This document shows positions 1 through 10,061 of a stretch of 64,000 nucleotides of DNA, piece by piece. Position 1 is the first letter of the stretch. Each line of letters starts with the position of its first letter. Position numbers and translations under genes: made by a program. The DNA is from Rhodoferax sp. U2-2l (GTDB lineage: Bacteria > Pseudomonadota > Gammaproteobacteria > Burkholderiales > Burkholderiaceae_C). Where the stretch lies: positions 62,001 through 126,000 of the forward strand of contig NZ_JAJCTH010000016.1 in the NCBI RefSeq assembly GCF_020594515.1, read 5' to 3'. Below the pieces are notes generated by a model. The model was not told the DNA's origin. It was given only the letters and a program-made list of their open reading frames with translations, and searched no databases.

Positions 1-1
1 G

Positions 2-310
2 GTGTTGTCGGGCATGAGTGTGACCGAACTCTCACAAGCCATCACCCTGCAGGAGGCGGGCCGCCTGATCAAGGTGCCGGGTATCGGCAAAAAAACCGCC
101 GAGCGGCTGCTGCTCGAACTCAAAGGCAAACTCGGCCCGGACATCGGTGTGGTCGCCAGCGTGGCCAACGACGCCCAATCCGACATTTTGCAGGCCTTGC
201 TGGCGCTGGGCTACAACGACAAGGAAGCCGCCGCCGCCCTCAAAGCCCTGCCGCAGGACGTGGGCGTGAGTGAGGGCATCAAGCTGGCGCTGCGGGCGCT
301 GGCGAAGTAG
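2..310 (+). CDS. ruvA: RuvA, Holliday junction branch migration subunit (C-terminal part)
   Basis: The gene enters the window already in frame, so only the last 102 or so residues are present; full RuvA is about 200 residues. RuvA binds four-way junctions as a tetramer and loads the RuvB motor. The visible part has the second helix-hairpin-helix ([16 protein letters not shown]) followed by an acidic linker and the C-terminal three-helix domain III that contacts RuvB ([20 protein letters not shown]). The gene stops at TAG 308-310. The next gene is not ruvB, which lies at 10062. Identification is firm; the true start is outside the window. Confidence 0.95.
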   Translation: MLSGMSVTELSQAITLQEAGRLIKVPGIGKKTAERLLLELKGKLGPDIGVVASVANDAQSDILQALLALGYNDKEAAAALKALPQDVGVSEGIKLALRALAK

Positions 311-375
311 GCCCCTTGCCTCCGCGACAATCACACTTTTTATGACATCCCACCCACTGACAGGACCCACCCGAG

Positions 376-1572
376 ATGACAACCACTGGCTTACCCGCAT
401 TGCGTTTGACCCTGGCCGCCGCGGCGGCACTTTCCCTGCTGGCTGGCGCAGCGCAGGCCGCCGACAAGGTCAAGGTGGGGCTGCTGAGCACGCTCTCAGG
501 CCCCGGTGCCGGGTTGGGCATCGACATCCGCGACGGCTTCAACCTGGCGCTCAAACAATCCGGCGGCAAGCTCGGTGGTTTGCCTGCCGAAGTGATCGTG
601 GCCGACGACCAAGGCAAGCCTGATGCCGCCAAACAGACCGCTGACCGGCTGCTCAAGCGCGATCAGGTCGATTTCATGACCGGCGTGGTGTTTTCCAACG
701 TGATGCTGGCGGTCGGCAAACCGATTTTTGACGCCAAGACCTTCTACATCAGCGCCAACGCCGGTCCGTCGCAGTACGCCGGGGCCGAGTGCAACCCGTA
801 TTTCTTCAGCGCCTCGTACCAGAACGACAACCAGCACGAAGCCGTGGGCAAGACGGTGATGGACAAGGGCTTCAAAAAAGTGGCGCTGCTGGCGCCCAAC
901 TACCCGGCGGGCAAGGACGCGCTGGCCGGTTTCAAGCGCTTTTACAAGGGCGAGGTCGTCTCTGAAGCCTACACGCCCTTGAGCCAGCTGGATTACGGCG
1001 CCGAACTGTCCAAAATGCGCGCCTCGGGTGCCGATGCGGTGTACATCTTTTTGCCCGGTGGCCTGGGCGTGAACTTCATCAAACAGTTTGTCGGTGCCGG
1101 GCTGTCCAAGGACATGACCTTGTTTGGCCCGGGTTTCTCGGCGGACGAAGACGTGATCCGCGCGGTTGGCGAGCCGATGCTGGGCATGTTCAACACCAGC
1201 CAGTGGGCGCATGACCTCGACAACGCCGCCAACAAACGGTTTGTGGCCGATTTCCAGAAAGAGTTCGGCCGCCTGCCCACGCTGTACGCCAGCCAGGGTT
1301 ATGACGCCGCGCGCCTGATGGACGCCGCCGTGCGCGATGTCAAGGGCAACCTGGCCGACAAGGCAGGCTTGCGCAAAGCCATTGCCGCGGCCAAATTCGA
1401 CTCGGTGCGTGGCGCCTTCAAGTTCAACAGCAACGGCTTCCCGGTGCAGGACTACTACCTGCGCGTGATCACCAAAGACGCCCAGGGCCGCATCACCAAC
1501 CGCACTTTGAACACGGTGTTCAAGAACCACGTGGACGCCTACGTCGGGCAGTGCAAGATGCCGGCGCTGTAA
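376..1572 (+). CDS. livK: ABC transporter periplasmic substrate-binding protein (branched-chain amino acid / HAAT type)
   Basis: 398 residues. A signal peptide with an Ala-rich hydrophobic core ends near AQAADKVKVG (residues 27-29), so the protein is periplasmic. The mature part is a type I periplasmic binding fold of the Leu/Ile/Val family: KVGLLSTLSGPGAGLG at its start, then ADDQGKPDAAKQTADRLL and a C-terminal YDAARLMDAA helix. It captures the ligand and hands it to LivHM/LivGF encoded just downstream. The ligand cannot be read from sequence; members of this family also bind aromatic acids, amides and urea. First gene of a tightly packed run continuing to 8597. Confidence 0.9.
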   Translation: MTTTGLPALRLTLAAAAALSLLAGAAQAADKVKVGLLSTLSGPGAGLGIDIRDGFNLALKQSGGKLGGLPAEVIVADDQGKPDAAKQTADRLLKRDQVDFMTGVVFSNVMLAVGKPIFDAKTFYISANAGPSQYAGAECNPYFFSASYQNDNQHEAVGKTVMDKGFKKVALLAPNYPAGKDALAGFKRFYKGEVVSEAYTPLSQLDYGAELSKMRASGADAVYIFLPGGLGVNFIKQFVGAGLSKDMTLFGPGFSADEDVIRAVGEPMLGMFNTSQWAHDLDNAANKRFVADFQKEFGRLPTLYASQGYDAARLMDAAVRDVKGNLADKAGLRKAIAAAKFDSVRGAFKFNSNGFPVQDYYLRVITKDAQGRITNRTLNTVFKNHVDAYVGQCKMPAL

Positions 1573-1587
1573 ACACGCCCGGGTCTG

Positions 1588-2508
1588 ATGACGGGACTTC
1601 TGGTTCTGGAGCAGTCGCTCAACGGGCTGCAGTTTGGCTTGATGCTGTTTTTGCTGGCCGCCGGGCTGACGCTGGTGTTTGGCATCATGGACATGATCAA
1701 CCTGGCGCATGGCTCGTTGTACATGATTGGCGCCTATCTGGTGGCCAGCATCGCGCTGGCCAGTGGCTCCTTCTGGCTGGGCCTGGGCCTGGGCGTGCTG
1801 GCGGCAGCGGTGGTGGGGGCGTTGCTGGAGCTGACCGTGTTGCGCCGTCTCTACGCGCGTGACCACTTGTCGCAGGTGCTGGGCACGTTTGCCATCTTAC
1901 TGATCAGCAACGAGCTGGTGCGCATGGTCTGGGGCGCGCAGCCGCTGGAGCTCAACCCGCCTGCCGCGCTGGCCGGGCCGGTGGAGCTGTTGCCGGGCCT
2001 GAGTTACCCGGCGTATCGACTGTTCATCATTGGTGTCGGGCTGGCGGTGGCTTTGCTGCTGTATGTGCTGGTGACGCGCACACGCTACGGCATGCAGGTG
2101 CGCGCCGGTGCGTCGAACCGCGAGATGGCGTTGGCCATGGGCGTGGATGTGCGCAAGTTGTTCACCGCGGTGTTTGCGCTGGGCGCGGCGCTGTGTGCGG
2201 TGGCGGGTGGCCTGCTGGGGCCGCTGCTGGCGGTGCAGGTGGGCATGGGCGAGAGCATCCTGATCCTGGCGTTTGTGGTGATTGTGATCGGCGGTATTGG
2301 ATCGATTCGCGGCGCGCTGCTGGGGGCCTTGCTGGTGGGCGTGGTGGACACGGCCGGGCGCACGCTGCTGCCGCTGCTGTTTGACTGGCTGCTGGGGCCG
2401 GAAGCAGCGGCCAACGCCGGGCCCGCGGTGTCGTCTATCCTGATTTATCTGTTGATGGCGGCGGTGCTGTTCTTCAAGCCGCAAGGCTTGTTTCCTGCCC
2501 ATGGTTAA
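1588..2508 (+). CDS. livH: Branched-chain amino acid type ABC transporter permease LivH
   Basis: 306 residues, very hydrophobic, about eight membrane segments, the usual LivH size. It begins LEQSLNGLQFGLMLFLLAAGLTLVFGIMDMINLAHGS, where the FGIMDMINLAHGS stretch is a LivH hallmark, and carries the cytoplasmic coupling region RAGASNREMALAMGVDV. It forms the transmembrane channel with LivM. It starts 15 nt after livK stops and its end overlaps the livM start by 8 nt. Confidence 0.92.
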   Translation: MTGLLVLEQSLNGLQFGLMLFLLAAGLTLVFGIMDMINLAHGSLYMIGAYLVASIALASGSFWLGLGLGVLAAAVVGALLELTVLRRLYARDHLSQVLGTFAILLISNELVRMVWGAQPLELNPPAALAGPVELLPGLSYPAYRLFIIGVGLAVALLLYVLVTRTRYGMQVRAGASNREMALAMGVDVRKLFTAVFALGAALCAVAGGLLGPLLAVQVGMGESILILAFVVIVIGGIGSIRGALLGALLVGVVDTAGRTLLPLLFDWLLGPEAAANAGPAVSSILIYLLMAAVLFFKPQGLFPAHG

Positions 2509-3510
2509 CGGTCCTTCCGATACGGCAGGTGTGCCGCAAATTGCCCGCTTGGCGCCGTCAGCACCGGGCTTGCTGGACCATCACCTGCCCGTGCTGCCTG
2601 CTTTGTTGCTGCTGGCGGGGCTGGTGCTGTTGCCGATGCTGGCTGATGCAATGGGACACGGGTTTTACGTGGGCGTGGCCAGCCGCATCCTGATCTTTGC
2701 GCTGGCGGCCAGCAGCCTGAACCTGATTCTGGGCTTTGGCGGCATGGTCAGTTTTGGCCATGCGGCGTTTGTGGGCGTCGGGGCGTATGCGGTGGGTATC
2801 CTGATGCAGGAAGGGGTGGTGTCGGCGTGGTTGAGCTGGCCAGTGGCGGTGCTCGCCAGTGGTTTGTTTGCGCTGCTCATTGGCGCCATCAGCCTGCGCA
2901 CCAAGGGCGTGTACTTCATCATGATCACGTTGGCGTTTGCGCAGATGTTGTATTACCTGATGATCTCGCTCAAGGCCTACGGCGGGGACGATGGGCTGTC
3001 GCTGGCGGGTCGTTCAGAACTGGGTTGGGGGCTGAGCCTGAGCCAGGACGGCCCGTTTTATTACCTGGTGCTGGCGCTGGCCGTGGCGGTGTTTGCGCTG
3101 TTGCACCGGTTGCTTAACTCTGACTTGGGCCACGCGCTGCAAGCCATCCGCGAGAACGAGCCGCGCATGGTGGCACTGGGCTTTCCGGTGTACCGCATCA
3201 AGCTCATTGTCTTCACGCTGGCGGGCGCGCTGGCTGGTCTGGCCGGTGCGCTGCTGGCCAACCAGGGTGGGTTTGTCAGCCCGTCGATGATGCAGTGGAG
3301 CGAGTCCGGCATGTTGATGATCATGGTGATTCTGGGCGGCGTTGGGCGGCTGTATGGTGGGTTTGTCGGTGCGGTGGTGTTTCTGGTGCTGGAAGAAGTG
3401 TTGAGCACCTTCACCATCCACTGGCAGCTGGGCCTGGGTATGGCGCTGCTGGTCGTGGTGCTGCTGGCGCCCAATGGCTTGCTGAGCCTGTGGCGCAAGC
3501 GGGGTGGGGC

Positions 3511-3514
<4 letters not shown>
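2501..3514 (+). CDS. livM: Branched-chain amino acid type ABC transporter permease LivM
   Basis: 337 residues, multi-spanning inner-membrane permease. Family signatures visible are SLNLILGFGGMVSFGHAAF near residue 77 and the EAA-like coupling segment LQAIRENEPRMVALGFPVYRIKL near residue 213. Partner of LivH. The ATG lies inside the end of livH (8-nt overlap) and the stop overlaps the livG start as ATGA, so the four transporter genes are translationally coupled. Length is normal for LivM. Confidence 0.92.
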
Positions 3515-4271
<757 letters not shown>

Positions 4272-4275
<4 letters not shown>

Positions 4276-4982
4276 GCGCGCTGCTGGACGTGGAAGGTTT
4301 ACAAACCGCCTATGGCAGCAGCCAGGTGCTGTTTGGTTTGACTTTGGCCATCCACAGCGGTGAGGTGGCCACCCTGCTGGGGCGCAACGGCATGGGCAAA
4401 ACCACCACCGTGCGCTCCATTTTGGGGCTGACACCGGCCCTGGCCGGTACGGTGCGTTTTCGTGGTGAACGCATCGAGGCACTCGCGCCGGACCGCATCG
4501 CCCGCATGGGCCTGGCGGTGGTGCCCGAGGGGCGGCAGATTTTTCCCAACCTGTCGGTGCTGGAGAACCTGCTGGCCTTTGCCGCCAACCGCCATGGCAG
4601 CGCCAACCCGTGGACGCTGGATGGCATCTTTGCGCTGTTTCCCCGGCTGGCCGAGCGCCGTCGCCACATGGGCAACCAGCTCTCGGGCGGTGAGCAGCAG
4701 ATGCTGGCCATTGGCCGCGCGCTGATGACCAACCCGCACCTGCTGATCCTGGACGAGGCCACCGAAGGGCTGGCGCCCCTGGTGCGCGAGGAAATCTGGC
4801 ACTGCCTGGACACCTTGCGCGCCCAGGGGCAAACCATTCTGGTCATCGACAAATACGTGCAGCGGCTGGTCAAGCTGGCCAACCACCACACGCTGATCGA
4901 GCGCGGCCAGGTGGTCTGGCAAGGAAATTCTGCCGAGTTGGCGGCCCAACCGGCGCTTTGGCAGCGGTATATTGGCGTGTGA
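4272..4982 (+). CDS. livF: Branched-chain amino acid type ABC transporter ATP-binding protein LivF
   Basis: 236 residues, the usual LivF size. Walker A GRNGMGKTTT (about residue 38), signature LSGGEQQMLAIGRAL and Walker B LLILDEATEGLAPL are intact. The segment after Walker B reads ILVIDKYVQ rather than the more common LVEQN; IDK variants occur in some LivF subfamilies, so I treat this as a subfamily trait. Starts inside the end of livG (4-nt overlap) and its TGA shares the A of the ATG of the next gene. Confidence 0.92.
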
Positions 4983-5845
4983 TGAACACGCTCTACCGCG
5001 ACTTTGACACCCAGGCGCAGATCGATGCGCAGTACAACCCGGCGATCAGGTTGCCGGATGCCAGCGCGCCAGCCCGGCATTACGCGCAGCAGTCGGCGCT
5101 GGCCCGGGCGGGCTTGACCAGCGCGCTGGATGTGCCTTACGGCCCCACCTTGGCCGAAACGCTGGACATTTTTCCGGCAGAGGCGCCCAACGCGCCGGTG
5201 TTTGTGTTTCTGCACGGGGGTTATTGGCGTGCGCTGTCCAGCAAGGAGTTCAGTGGCGTGGCGCTGGGGCTGCAGCCGCTGGGCATCACCACCGTGGTGG
5301 TGAATTACGCCTTGTGCCCGTGGGTGACGATCGACGAGATCACGCGCCAGGCGCGCGCGGCGCTGGCCTGGGTCTTCAAAAACATCGCGCGTTACGGTGG
5401 CGACCCGGCTCGGATCGCGATGGGCGGTCATTCTGCCGGCGCCCATCTGACTGCCATGTGTCTGCAAACGCCATGGGCGCGCGACTACGGCTTGCCGATG
5501 GATCCGCTAACCGCCGCTGTGTTGGTGAGCGGCATTTATGACATCGCCCCCCTGCGTTACAGCTACCTGCAGCCCATGATCCAGCTGGACGACGGCATCA
5601 TCCGGCGCAACTCGCCCGCTTTTTCGGTGCGGCCTTGTGCGACGCCGCTCTGGGTGAATTGGGGGGATCAGGAAACGCCCGAGTTCGCGCGCCAGTCGGG
5701 GCGGTTCCATCAGGCCTGGGCCGCGGCGGGCAATGTCAGCCAGCTCAGCGCGCTGGCGCAGGCCGACCACTACACCGGTATCCACGGTTTTGAGTCGCCC
5801 ACCCACGCGCTGTGCCAGTGGCTGGCCGAGCGGCTGAAAGGATGA
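4982..5845 (+). CDS. Alpha/beta hydrolase, kynurenine-formamidase-like (HGGYW family)
   Basis: 287 residues from the ATG at 4982, which overlaps the livF stop as TGATG; an in-frame upstream extension to 4958 lies inside livF. It has the oxyanion-hole motif HGGYW (about residue 78), the nucleophile elbow GHSAGAH with Ser151, an acidic candidate in WGDQETPEF and a late histidine in DHYTGIHGF, so the Ser-Asp-His triad looks complete. HGGYW-type hydrolases include arylformamidases of tryptophan breakdown and general esterases. Coupling to livF suggests it acts on the imported compound or a product of it (inference). The substrate is unknown. Confidence 0.78.
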   Translation: MNTLYRDFDTQAQIDAQYNPAIRLPDASAPARHYAQQSALARAGLTSALDVPYGPTLAETLDIFPAEAPNAPVFVFLHGGYWRALSSKEFSGVALGLQPLGITTVVVNYALCPWVTIDEITRQARAALAWVFKNIARYGGDPARIAMGGHSAGAHLTAMCLQTPWARDYGLPMDPLTAAVLVSGIYDIAPLRYSYLQPMIQLDDGIIRRNSPAFSVRPCATPLWVNWGDQETPEFARQSGRFHQAWAAAGNVSQLSALAQADHYTGIHGFESPTHALCQWLAERLKG

Positions 5846-5848
5846 ACC

Positions 5849-6205
5849 ATGTCGGATGCCGCGCCCCTGCCCAGTCCGGCAGAACACCCAGCCAGAAACG
5901 CACAGCCGGTGGTGGTGATCAGCAAATTCACCATCGCCAACGGCATGGACGAGGCGGTGCACACCGCGTTTTGTGAACGGGCGCACCTGGTCGATGACGC
6001 ACCGGGTTTTCTGGGGCTGGAAGTGATGCACCCGGTGGGCCATCCTGCCGAGGTGTGGCTGGTGACCCGCTGGGCCGATGAGCAGAGTTACCGCGACTGG
6101 CACCATGGCCACAGCTACCATGCCTCGCACAAGGGCATTCCGCGCGGTCTCAAGCTGGTGCGCGGCAGCACCGAGATCCAGATCTTCAACGTGTTTGCCC
6201 ATTAA
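5849..6205 (+). CDS. ABM-fold protein, antibiotic/heme-degrading monooxygenase-like
   Basis: 118 residues, small soluble protein. Residues 20-118 fit the dimeric alpha/beta barrel (ABM) family: VVVISKFTIANGMDEAVHTAF, then PGFLGLEVM, EVWLVTRWADEQSYRDW and a later SHKG. The W followed by a SH(K/R) pair resembles heme-binding IsdG/HmoB relatives, where the His is the axial ligand, but ABM proteins are diverse and activity cannot be assigned. The first 19 residues are Pro/Ala-rich and probably disordered. It starts 3 nt after the hydrolase stop. Confidence 0.65.
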   Translation: MSDAAPLPSPAEHPARNAQPVVVISKFTIANGMDEAVHTAFCERAHLVDDAPGFLGLEVMHPVGHPAEVWLVTRWADEQSYRDWHHGHSYHASHKGIPRGLKLVRGSTEIQIFNVFAH

Positions 6206-6219
6206 CCCTGGAGTTGCCC

Positions 6220-7305
6220 ATGAAAACTGCTGACCTCGCCACCCTGGACGCCGCCGGGCTGCAGCAATTCCTGGCGCTGCAGGGCGACGCGGTCAAAGCC
6301 GTGACCGAGCGGTTTTATGCCACGCACGGTTCGGCCTACGCACGTTTTGGCGAGGCGGGCCGCCAGGCCTGTCAGGACGACCTGATCTTTCACCTGGAGT
6401 TTTTGCGCCCGGTGCTGGAGTTTGGCCTGCTGCAGCCGATGGTGGACTACCTGAGCTGGCTCGACAGTGTGCTGGTCGCCCGGTCGATCCCGTCCGAGCA
6501 CCTGGCCCAGTCGCTGGATTGGTTGGGCGAGTTTTTTGGCGCGCAGATGCCGCCTGCCTCCGGCGCGGTGGTGGTGCAGGCGCTCACCGCGGCGCGCAAG
6601 GGTTTTTTGCAGGCGGGCAGTGCGCCGGTGCTGTTGCCCGTGCAGCAGCCGTGGCCCGAGGCGCAGGACTTTGAGGCCGCCTTGTTGCGTGGCGACCAGC
6701 GCGCGGCGCTGGACGTGATGAACCGCGCCATGGATGCGGGGCACAGCCTGGTGGATGTGGAGATGCACATCATCCAGAGCGCGCTGTATCACATTGGCGA
6801 GAAATGGCAAGCTAACCAGATCTCGGTGGCGCAAGAGCATATGGCCACCGCCATCGTGCAGATGGTCATGCCGATGGGCCTGATGCGCTCGCCGCCGCCC
6901 GCGCCGATTGGCAAAAGTGTGCTGCTGGCCTGTGTGGAAGGCAACCAGCATGCGGTGGGCCTGTTGATGGTGTCGGACGCGTTTTCTCTGGCGGGCTGGC
7001 AGGTGCACTACCTCGGGGCCGACGTGCCGACACCCGCGCTGGTGGCGCAAGTTGCCGCCAGCCAGCCCGATCTGGTGGGGCTGTCCGTGGCGTTTGCGCA
7101 TCAGTTGCGCGCGGCCAAGGCGGTGATCGGCCAACTCAACGAGGCCATGGGCAGCCAGCGCCCGGTGGTGATGATTGGCGGGCTGGCCGTGAACCGCTTT
7201 GGCCGTCTGGCGGACGTGCTCGGGGCCGATGCCATCAGCCTCGATGCCCAAGCGGCGGTGGCCTGCGCTGACCAAATGCTGGCCACCCGACCTGCTGTGT
7301 CATGA
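6220..7305 (+). CDS. Cobalamin-binding sensor protein with CarH/LitR-type cap motif
   Basis: 361 residues. I chose the ATG at 6220 preceded by GGAG; an alternative TTG is two codons upstream. Residues about 150-215 form a helical B12-cap domain containing the W-x9-EH signature (W196, E206, H207) known from AdoCbl photoreceptors of the CarH/LitR family. A Rossmann-like B12-binding domain follows, with GNQHAVG (H244 as the expected lower axial ligand), GWQVHYLGADVPTPALV and VMIGGLAVN. The usual Asp of D-x-H-x-x-G is Asn here. The N-terminal ~115 residues are helical and unassigned, and no DNA-binding domain is seen. It overlaps the following histidine kinase (ATGA), which suggests they act together. 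Confidence 0.82.
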   Translation: MKTADLATLDAAGLQQFLALQGDAVKAVTERFYATHGSAYARFGEAGRQACQDDLIFHLEFLRPVLEFGLLQPMVDYLSWLDSVLVARSIPSEHLAQSLDWLGEFFGAQMPPASGAVVVQALTAARKGFLQAGSAPVLLPVQQPWPEAQDFEAALLRGDQRAALDVMNRAMDAGHSLVDVEMHIIQSALYHIGEKWQANQISVAQEHMATAIVQMVMPMGLMRSPPPAPIGKSVLLACVEGNQHAVGLLMVSDAFSLAGWQVHYLGADVPTPALVAQVAASQPDLVGLSVAFAHQLRAAKAVIGQLNEAMGSQRPVVMIGGLAVNRFGRLADVLGADAISLDAQAAVACADQMLATRPAVS

Positions 7306-8597
7306 GCTGCGGCGCGTCTGACCTGGCCCCACTGCTGGCGGTGGTGACAGCGCGCATCAGCGAGGCCGGCCTGCTGCTGGAGGCCAACGCCGGGTTTTTG
7401 CGGCTGATCGAGGTGCCCGCCCCTGTGCCCAAGCCCTGCCCGGTGGCCGGGTTTTTTATCCAGCCCGATTTTTCTGCGCTGCTGGCCCTGCCCGGTGTGG
7501 CCGGGGCCGAGCCTGCGCTGGTGTATGCCGGGTTGCTGACCGTTGGCGACTATGCGGGCCAAACCCGCACCCTGAAGGCGCGCATCTGGCGCGAGGGCGG
7601 TGCGTTGCGCCTGCTGGCCGAATTTGATGTGGCCGAACTGGAGCACCTGACCCACACCGTGCTGGACCTGAACCGCGCCTATGCCCAGGCGCAGACCGAG
7701 CTGGCGCAGACCAACTTCAAACTCAAGCAAAGCGCCCGGCAGCTGGCGCAGGCCAACGCGGACCTCCGGGCCACCAATGCGCAGCTGGTGCAGGCGCAGA
7801 GCCAGTTGCTGCAGTCTGAAAAACTCGCCGCCATCGGTTTGCTGGCGGCCGGGGTGGCGCATGAGATCAACAACCCGATTGGCTTTGTCAACGCCAACTT
7901 CAGCACGCTCAAGGGCTATGTGGCCCGTTGCCTGGAGATCATCGCCGCCTATGAAGCCGCGCCAACCTGTGTCGGCAACGCCCAGCTGAAGATGAACGCG
8001 ATCGCTGTCCTGAAAAACCAGCTGGACTGGCCCTTCATCAAAGATGATGTGCTGCCGCTGCTTGATGAGTCGCAAGCGGGGCTGGACCGCGTCAAGCGCA
8101 TTGTGTTGGCGCTCAACGACTTTGCCCGCACCGATGCGGCCGATAGCTGGCGCGCGGAAGACCTCCATCAGGGCCTGGAGAGCACGCTGAGCGTGTTGGG
8201 GAGCCAGATCAGCCAGCGCTGCGAGCTGCGCAAGGCCTACGGTGACTTGCCCGCGGTGACCTGTGTGTTGCCCAAACTCAACCTGGTGTTTCTGAACCTG
8301 CTGCAAAACGCCGCGCAAGCCATGGCAGGGCAAGGCGTGATCACCCTGCGCACCGGCTGCCAGGGCGACGAGGTGTGGGTGGAGGTGGCTGACAACGGCC
8401 AGGGCATCGCAGCGGATGACTTGGCGCACATTTTTGACCCATTTTTCACCACCAAACCGGTCGGCCAGGGCACCGGGCTGGGCCTGTCGGTGTCTTACGG
8501 CATCGTGCAGCAGCACCATGGCCGCATCGAGGTCAGCAGTGAACCCGGGCGCGGGGCCACGTTCAGGGTCTGGCTGCCGGTACAACAGCCCGCTTAG
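7302..8597 (+). CDS. Sensor histidine kinase (cytoplasmic) coupled to the cobalamin sensor
   Basis: 431 residues, no evident membrane segment. Order: a poorly conserved PAS-like N-terminal region (about 1-115), a coiled coil rich in Gln/Ala/Leu (about 120-175), a HisKA dimerisation domain with H-box AAGVAHEINNP (His187), and an HATPase_c domain with N-box NLLQNAAQAM, G1 DNGQGI and G2 GTGLGLSVSYGI. H-box and ATP-lid types match ATP-binding kinases of the four-helix HisKA class. Start ATG overlaps the stop of the B12-binding gene, implying stoichiometric expression. No response regulator gene is adjacent; the next gene is convergent, 12 nt away. Confidence 0.88.
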   Translation: MSCGASDLAPLLAVVTARISEAGLLLEANAGFLRLIEVPAPVPKPCPVAGFFIQPDFSALLALPGVAGAEPALVYAGLLTVGDYAGQTRTLKARIWREGGALRLLAEFDVAELEHLTHTVLDLNRAYAQAQTELAQTNFKLKQSARQLAQANADLRATNAQLVQAQSQLLQSEKLAAIGLLAAGVAHEINNPIGFVNANFSTLKGYVARCLEIIAAYEAAPTCVGNAQLKMNAIAVLKNQLDWPFIKDDVLPLLDESQAGLDRVKRIVLALNDFARTDAADSWRAEDLHQGLESTLSVLGSQISQRCELRKAYGDLPAVTCVLPKLNLVFLNLLQNAAQAMAGQGVITLRTGCQGDEVWVEVADNGQGIAADDLAHIFDPFFTTKPVGQGTGLGLSVSYGIVQQHHGRIEVSSEPGRGATFRVWLPVQQPA

Positions 8598-8609
8598 CGC
8601 CTGCGCCGC

Positions 8610-9917
8610 TTACTGGGCGTTGCGGATCGGGCGACCGTTCACCGCTTGCACCGGGCGGGCATTGTTGGGGTAAAGCTGCTGAAACAGCCGCAACTGCGTC
8701 TGACTGAGCTGGGTGGGGGTTTTCATCACCATCCACAACACCCCTTCGGTGCAGGGCGGCGTGGTCAGCGAGCCCATGAACTGGTAGTAGCGCTGGTCTT
8801 TGGGCAGCAGCTCATCCATGTCCAGCAGGCCAGCGGGCATGCGCACCTCGTCATTGATGTCCAGCGGCATGTAGGTCCACACCTTGTCGATCAGCGCATT
8901 GGCTTCACCCGGGTCCAGCAGCACCGCCACCACGGCCAGTTGTCCCTGCTCATTTTGGTGTACCAGATGCGCCACCATGGCAAAGCTGCGGAAGTTCACC
9001 CGTTCTTCCGACGGGGTGTGAAAGTGAAACTGCACCAGCGTGTAGGTGGAGCCGCGCACGGTCAGCGTGTTGTTGCCCTGGATGTTCACCTGGATGGTGT
9101 GGCCGTTGTTCACCACCACGCCGTTGGCGGGCTGGTAGTTGAACAGCAGCGGCTCGGCCGGGCCCTGCAACGTGTATGAATCTTCGATGTTGATCGGCGA
9201 CTGGCGTTTGCCGATGGCGCAGGTGGTGAACTCGGGCTTGAGCTGGCCCCAGGCTTGCGGGCCGGTGGGTCCGGCATACGTCCAGTGCCCATCGCCGTGG
9301 CTGCCGTCGGTGGGGTTGGCCAGGGCGGGGGCATGCCCGGCCAGGGCGGCGGCCCGGGCCTGGAGGTACTCGCGGCTGGCTGTGGGCTTGACCACGGCGG
9401 GGACGACCCGTGGGCTGCGTGCCGCCACGGCCGGGCGCACCGCGGGGGCGGGTGCGGCCTGCACCTCGGGCGTAGCTGCTTGGGCAGAGGTCGCCACAGC
9501 CGCTACAGCGATGGCTGCCGTTTTGGCGGTTGTGGCCGCTTTGGCGGTTGGCGCCGGTTTGGGTTGGGCAGCCACCGGCTCGGGTTGGTCCGAGATCACC
9601 AGGGTGAGTTTTTTGCGACTGGGCAGGCTCTCGCGCAGGGCTTTTTTGATGTCGTTGCCCAGGTCGACTTTGTCCTCGGCGGGGGCGGCTTCCGGTGCCG
9701 TGGCGACCGGTTTGGAGGGCGCTGACTTCGCGCTGGCGGCGGGTTTGGCGACCACGGCGCCAGGGTCGGCGGCATGGGCCTGGCTCCAGCCGCCGCCAAT
9801 CAGCAGCGCACTCAGGCAGGTGGCCCAGGCCCGTGCGCGCCAGTCTGCGTCACATTGAGCGCGAGCCGCCAGCCTAGGGGGGGGCATGGCGCGGGGCCAG
9901 GTGGGGTGTGTGTTCAT
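8610..9917 (-). CDS. Alpha-carbonic anhydrase, exported, with a long Ala/Pro-rich linker
   Basis: 435 residues from the ATG at 9917 (a GTG seven codons upstream is possible). A signal peptide ends near SQAHAAD. About 150 residues of Ala/Pro/Lys-rich low-complexity sequence follow, then a complete alpha-CA domain: [23 protein letters not shown], the zinc-ligand strand [10 protein letters not shown] and the third ligand in MVAHLVHQ, ending with [11 protein letters not shown]. It hydrates CO2 in the periplasm. Typical bacterial alpha-CAs are about 220-250 residues, so the linker roughly doubles the size. Monocistronic; convergent with the histidine kinase and divergent from ruvB. Confidence 0.9.
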   Translation of the reverse strand: MNTHPTWPRAMPPPRLAARAQCDADWRARAWATCLSALLIGGGWSQAHAADPGAVVAKPAASAKSAPSKPVATAPEAAPAEDKVDLGNDIKKALRESLPSRKKLTLVISDQPEPVAAQPKPAPTAKAATTAKTAAIAVAAVATSAQAATPEVQAAPAPAVRPAVAARSPRVVPAVVKPTASREYLQARAAALAGHAPALANPTDGSHGDGHWTYAGPTGPQAWGQLKPEFTTCAIGKRQSPINIEDSYTLQGPAEPLLFNYQPANGVVVNNGHTIQVNIQGNNTLTVRGSTYTLVQFHFHTPSEERVNFRSFAMVAHLVHQNEQGQLAVVAVLLDPGEANALIDKVWTYMPLDINDEVRMPAGLLDMDELLPKDQRYYQFMGSLTTPPCTEGVLWMVMKTPTQLSQTQLRLFQQLYPNNARPVQAVNGRPIRNAQ

Positions 9918-10061
9918 GTCTTGTCCGGGGTCAGGCACTGCGGTGCGCGGGGCGTGAATAGTCTGTATGTCTTGTTATCGGCAAACTCGGGCACAGTATT
10001 GAGCGCTATAGTGCCAGCCAAACCCCGCTTTGCCCATTCGATTCCGCCACCTGAGCCCGCT

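Noticed and set aside
496..1866. Long minus-strand open frame opposite livK
   Set aside because: His/Gln/Arg-rich shadow of a strong plus-strand gene, common in high-GC DNA.
4958..4981. Earlier start for the alpha/beta hydrolase
   Set aside because: Lies in livF coding sequence with no ribosome site; the ATG overlapping the livF stop fits coupled translation.
7101..8585. 494-codon minus-strand frame opposite the B12 sensor and kinase genes
   Set aside because: Antiparallel shadow; no domain, and the plus-strand genes have clear motifs.
10007..10012. TATAGT as a -10 box for ruvB
   Set aside because: No acceptable -35 hexamer at 16-18 nt upstream; too weak to annotate.
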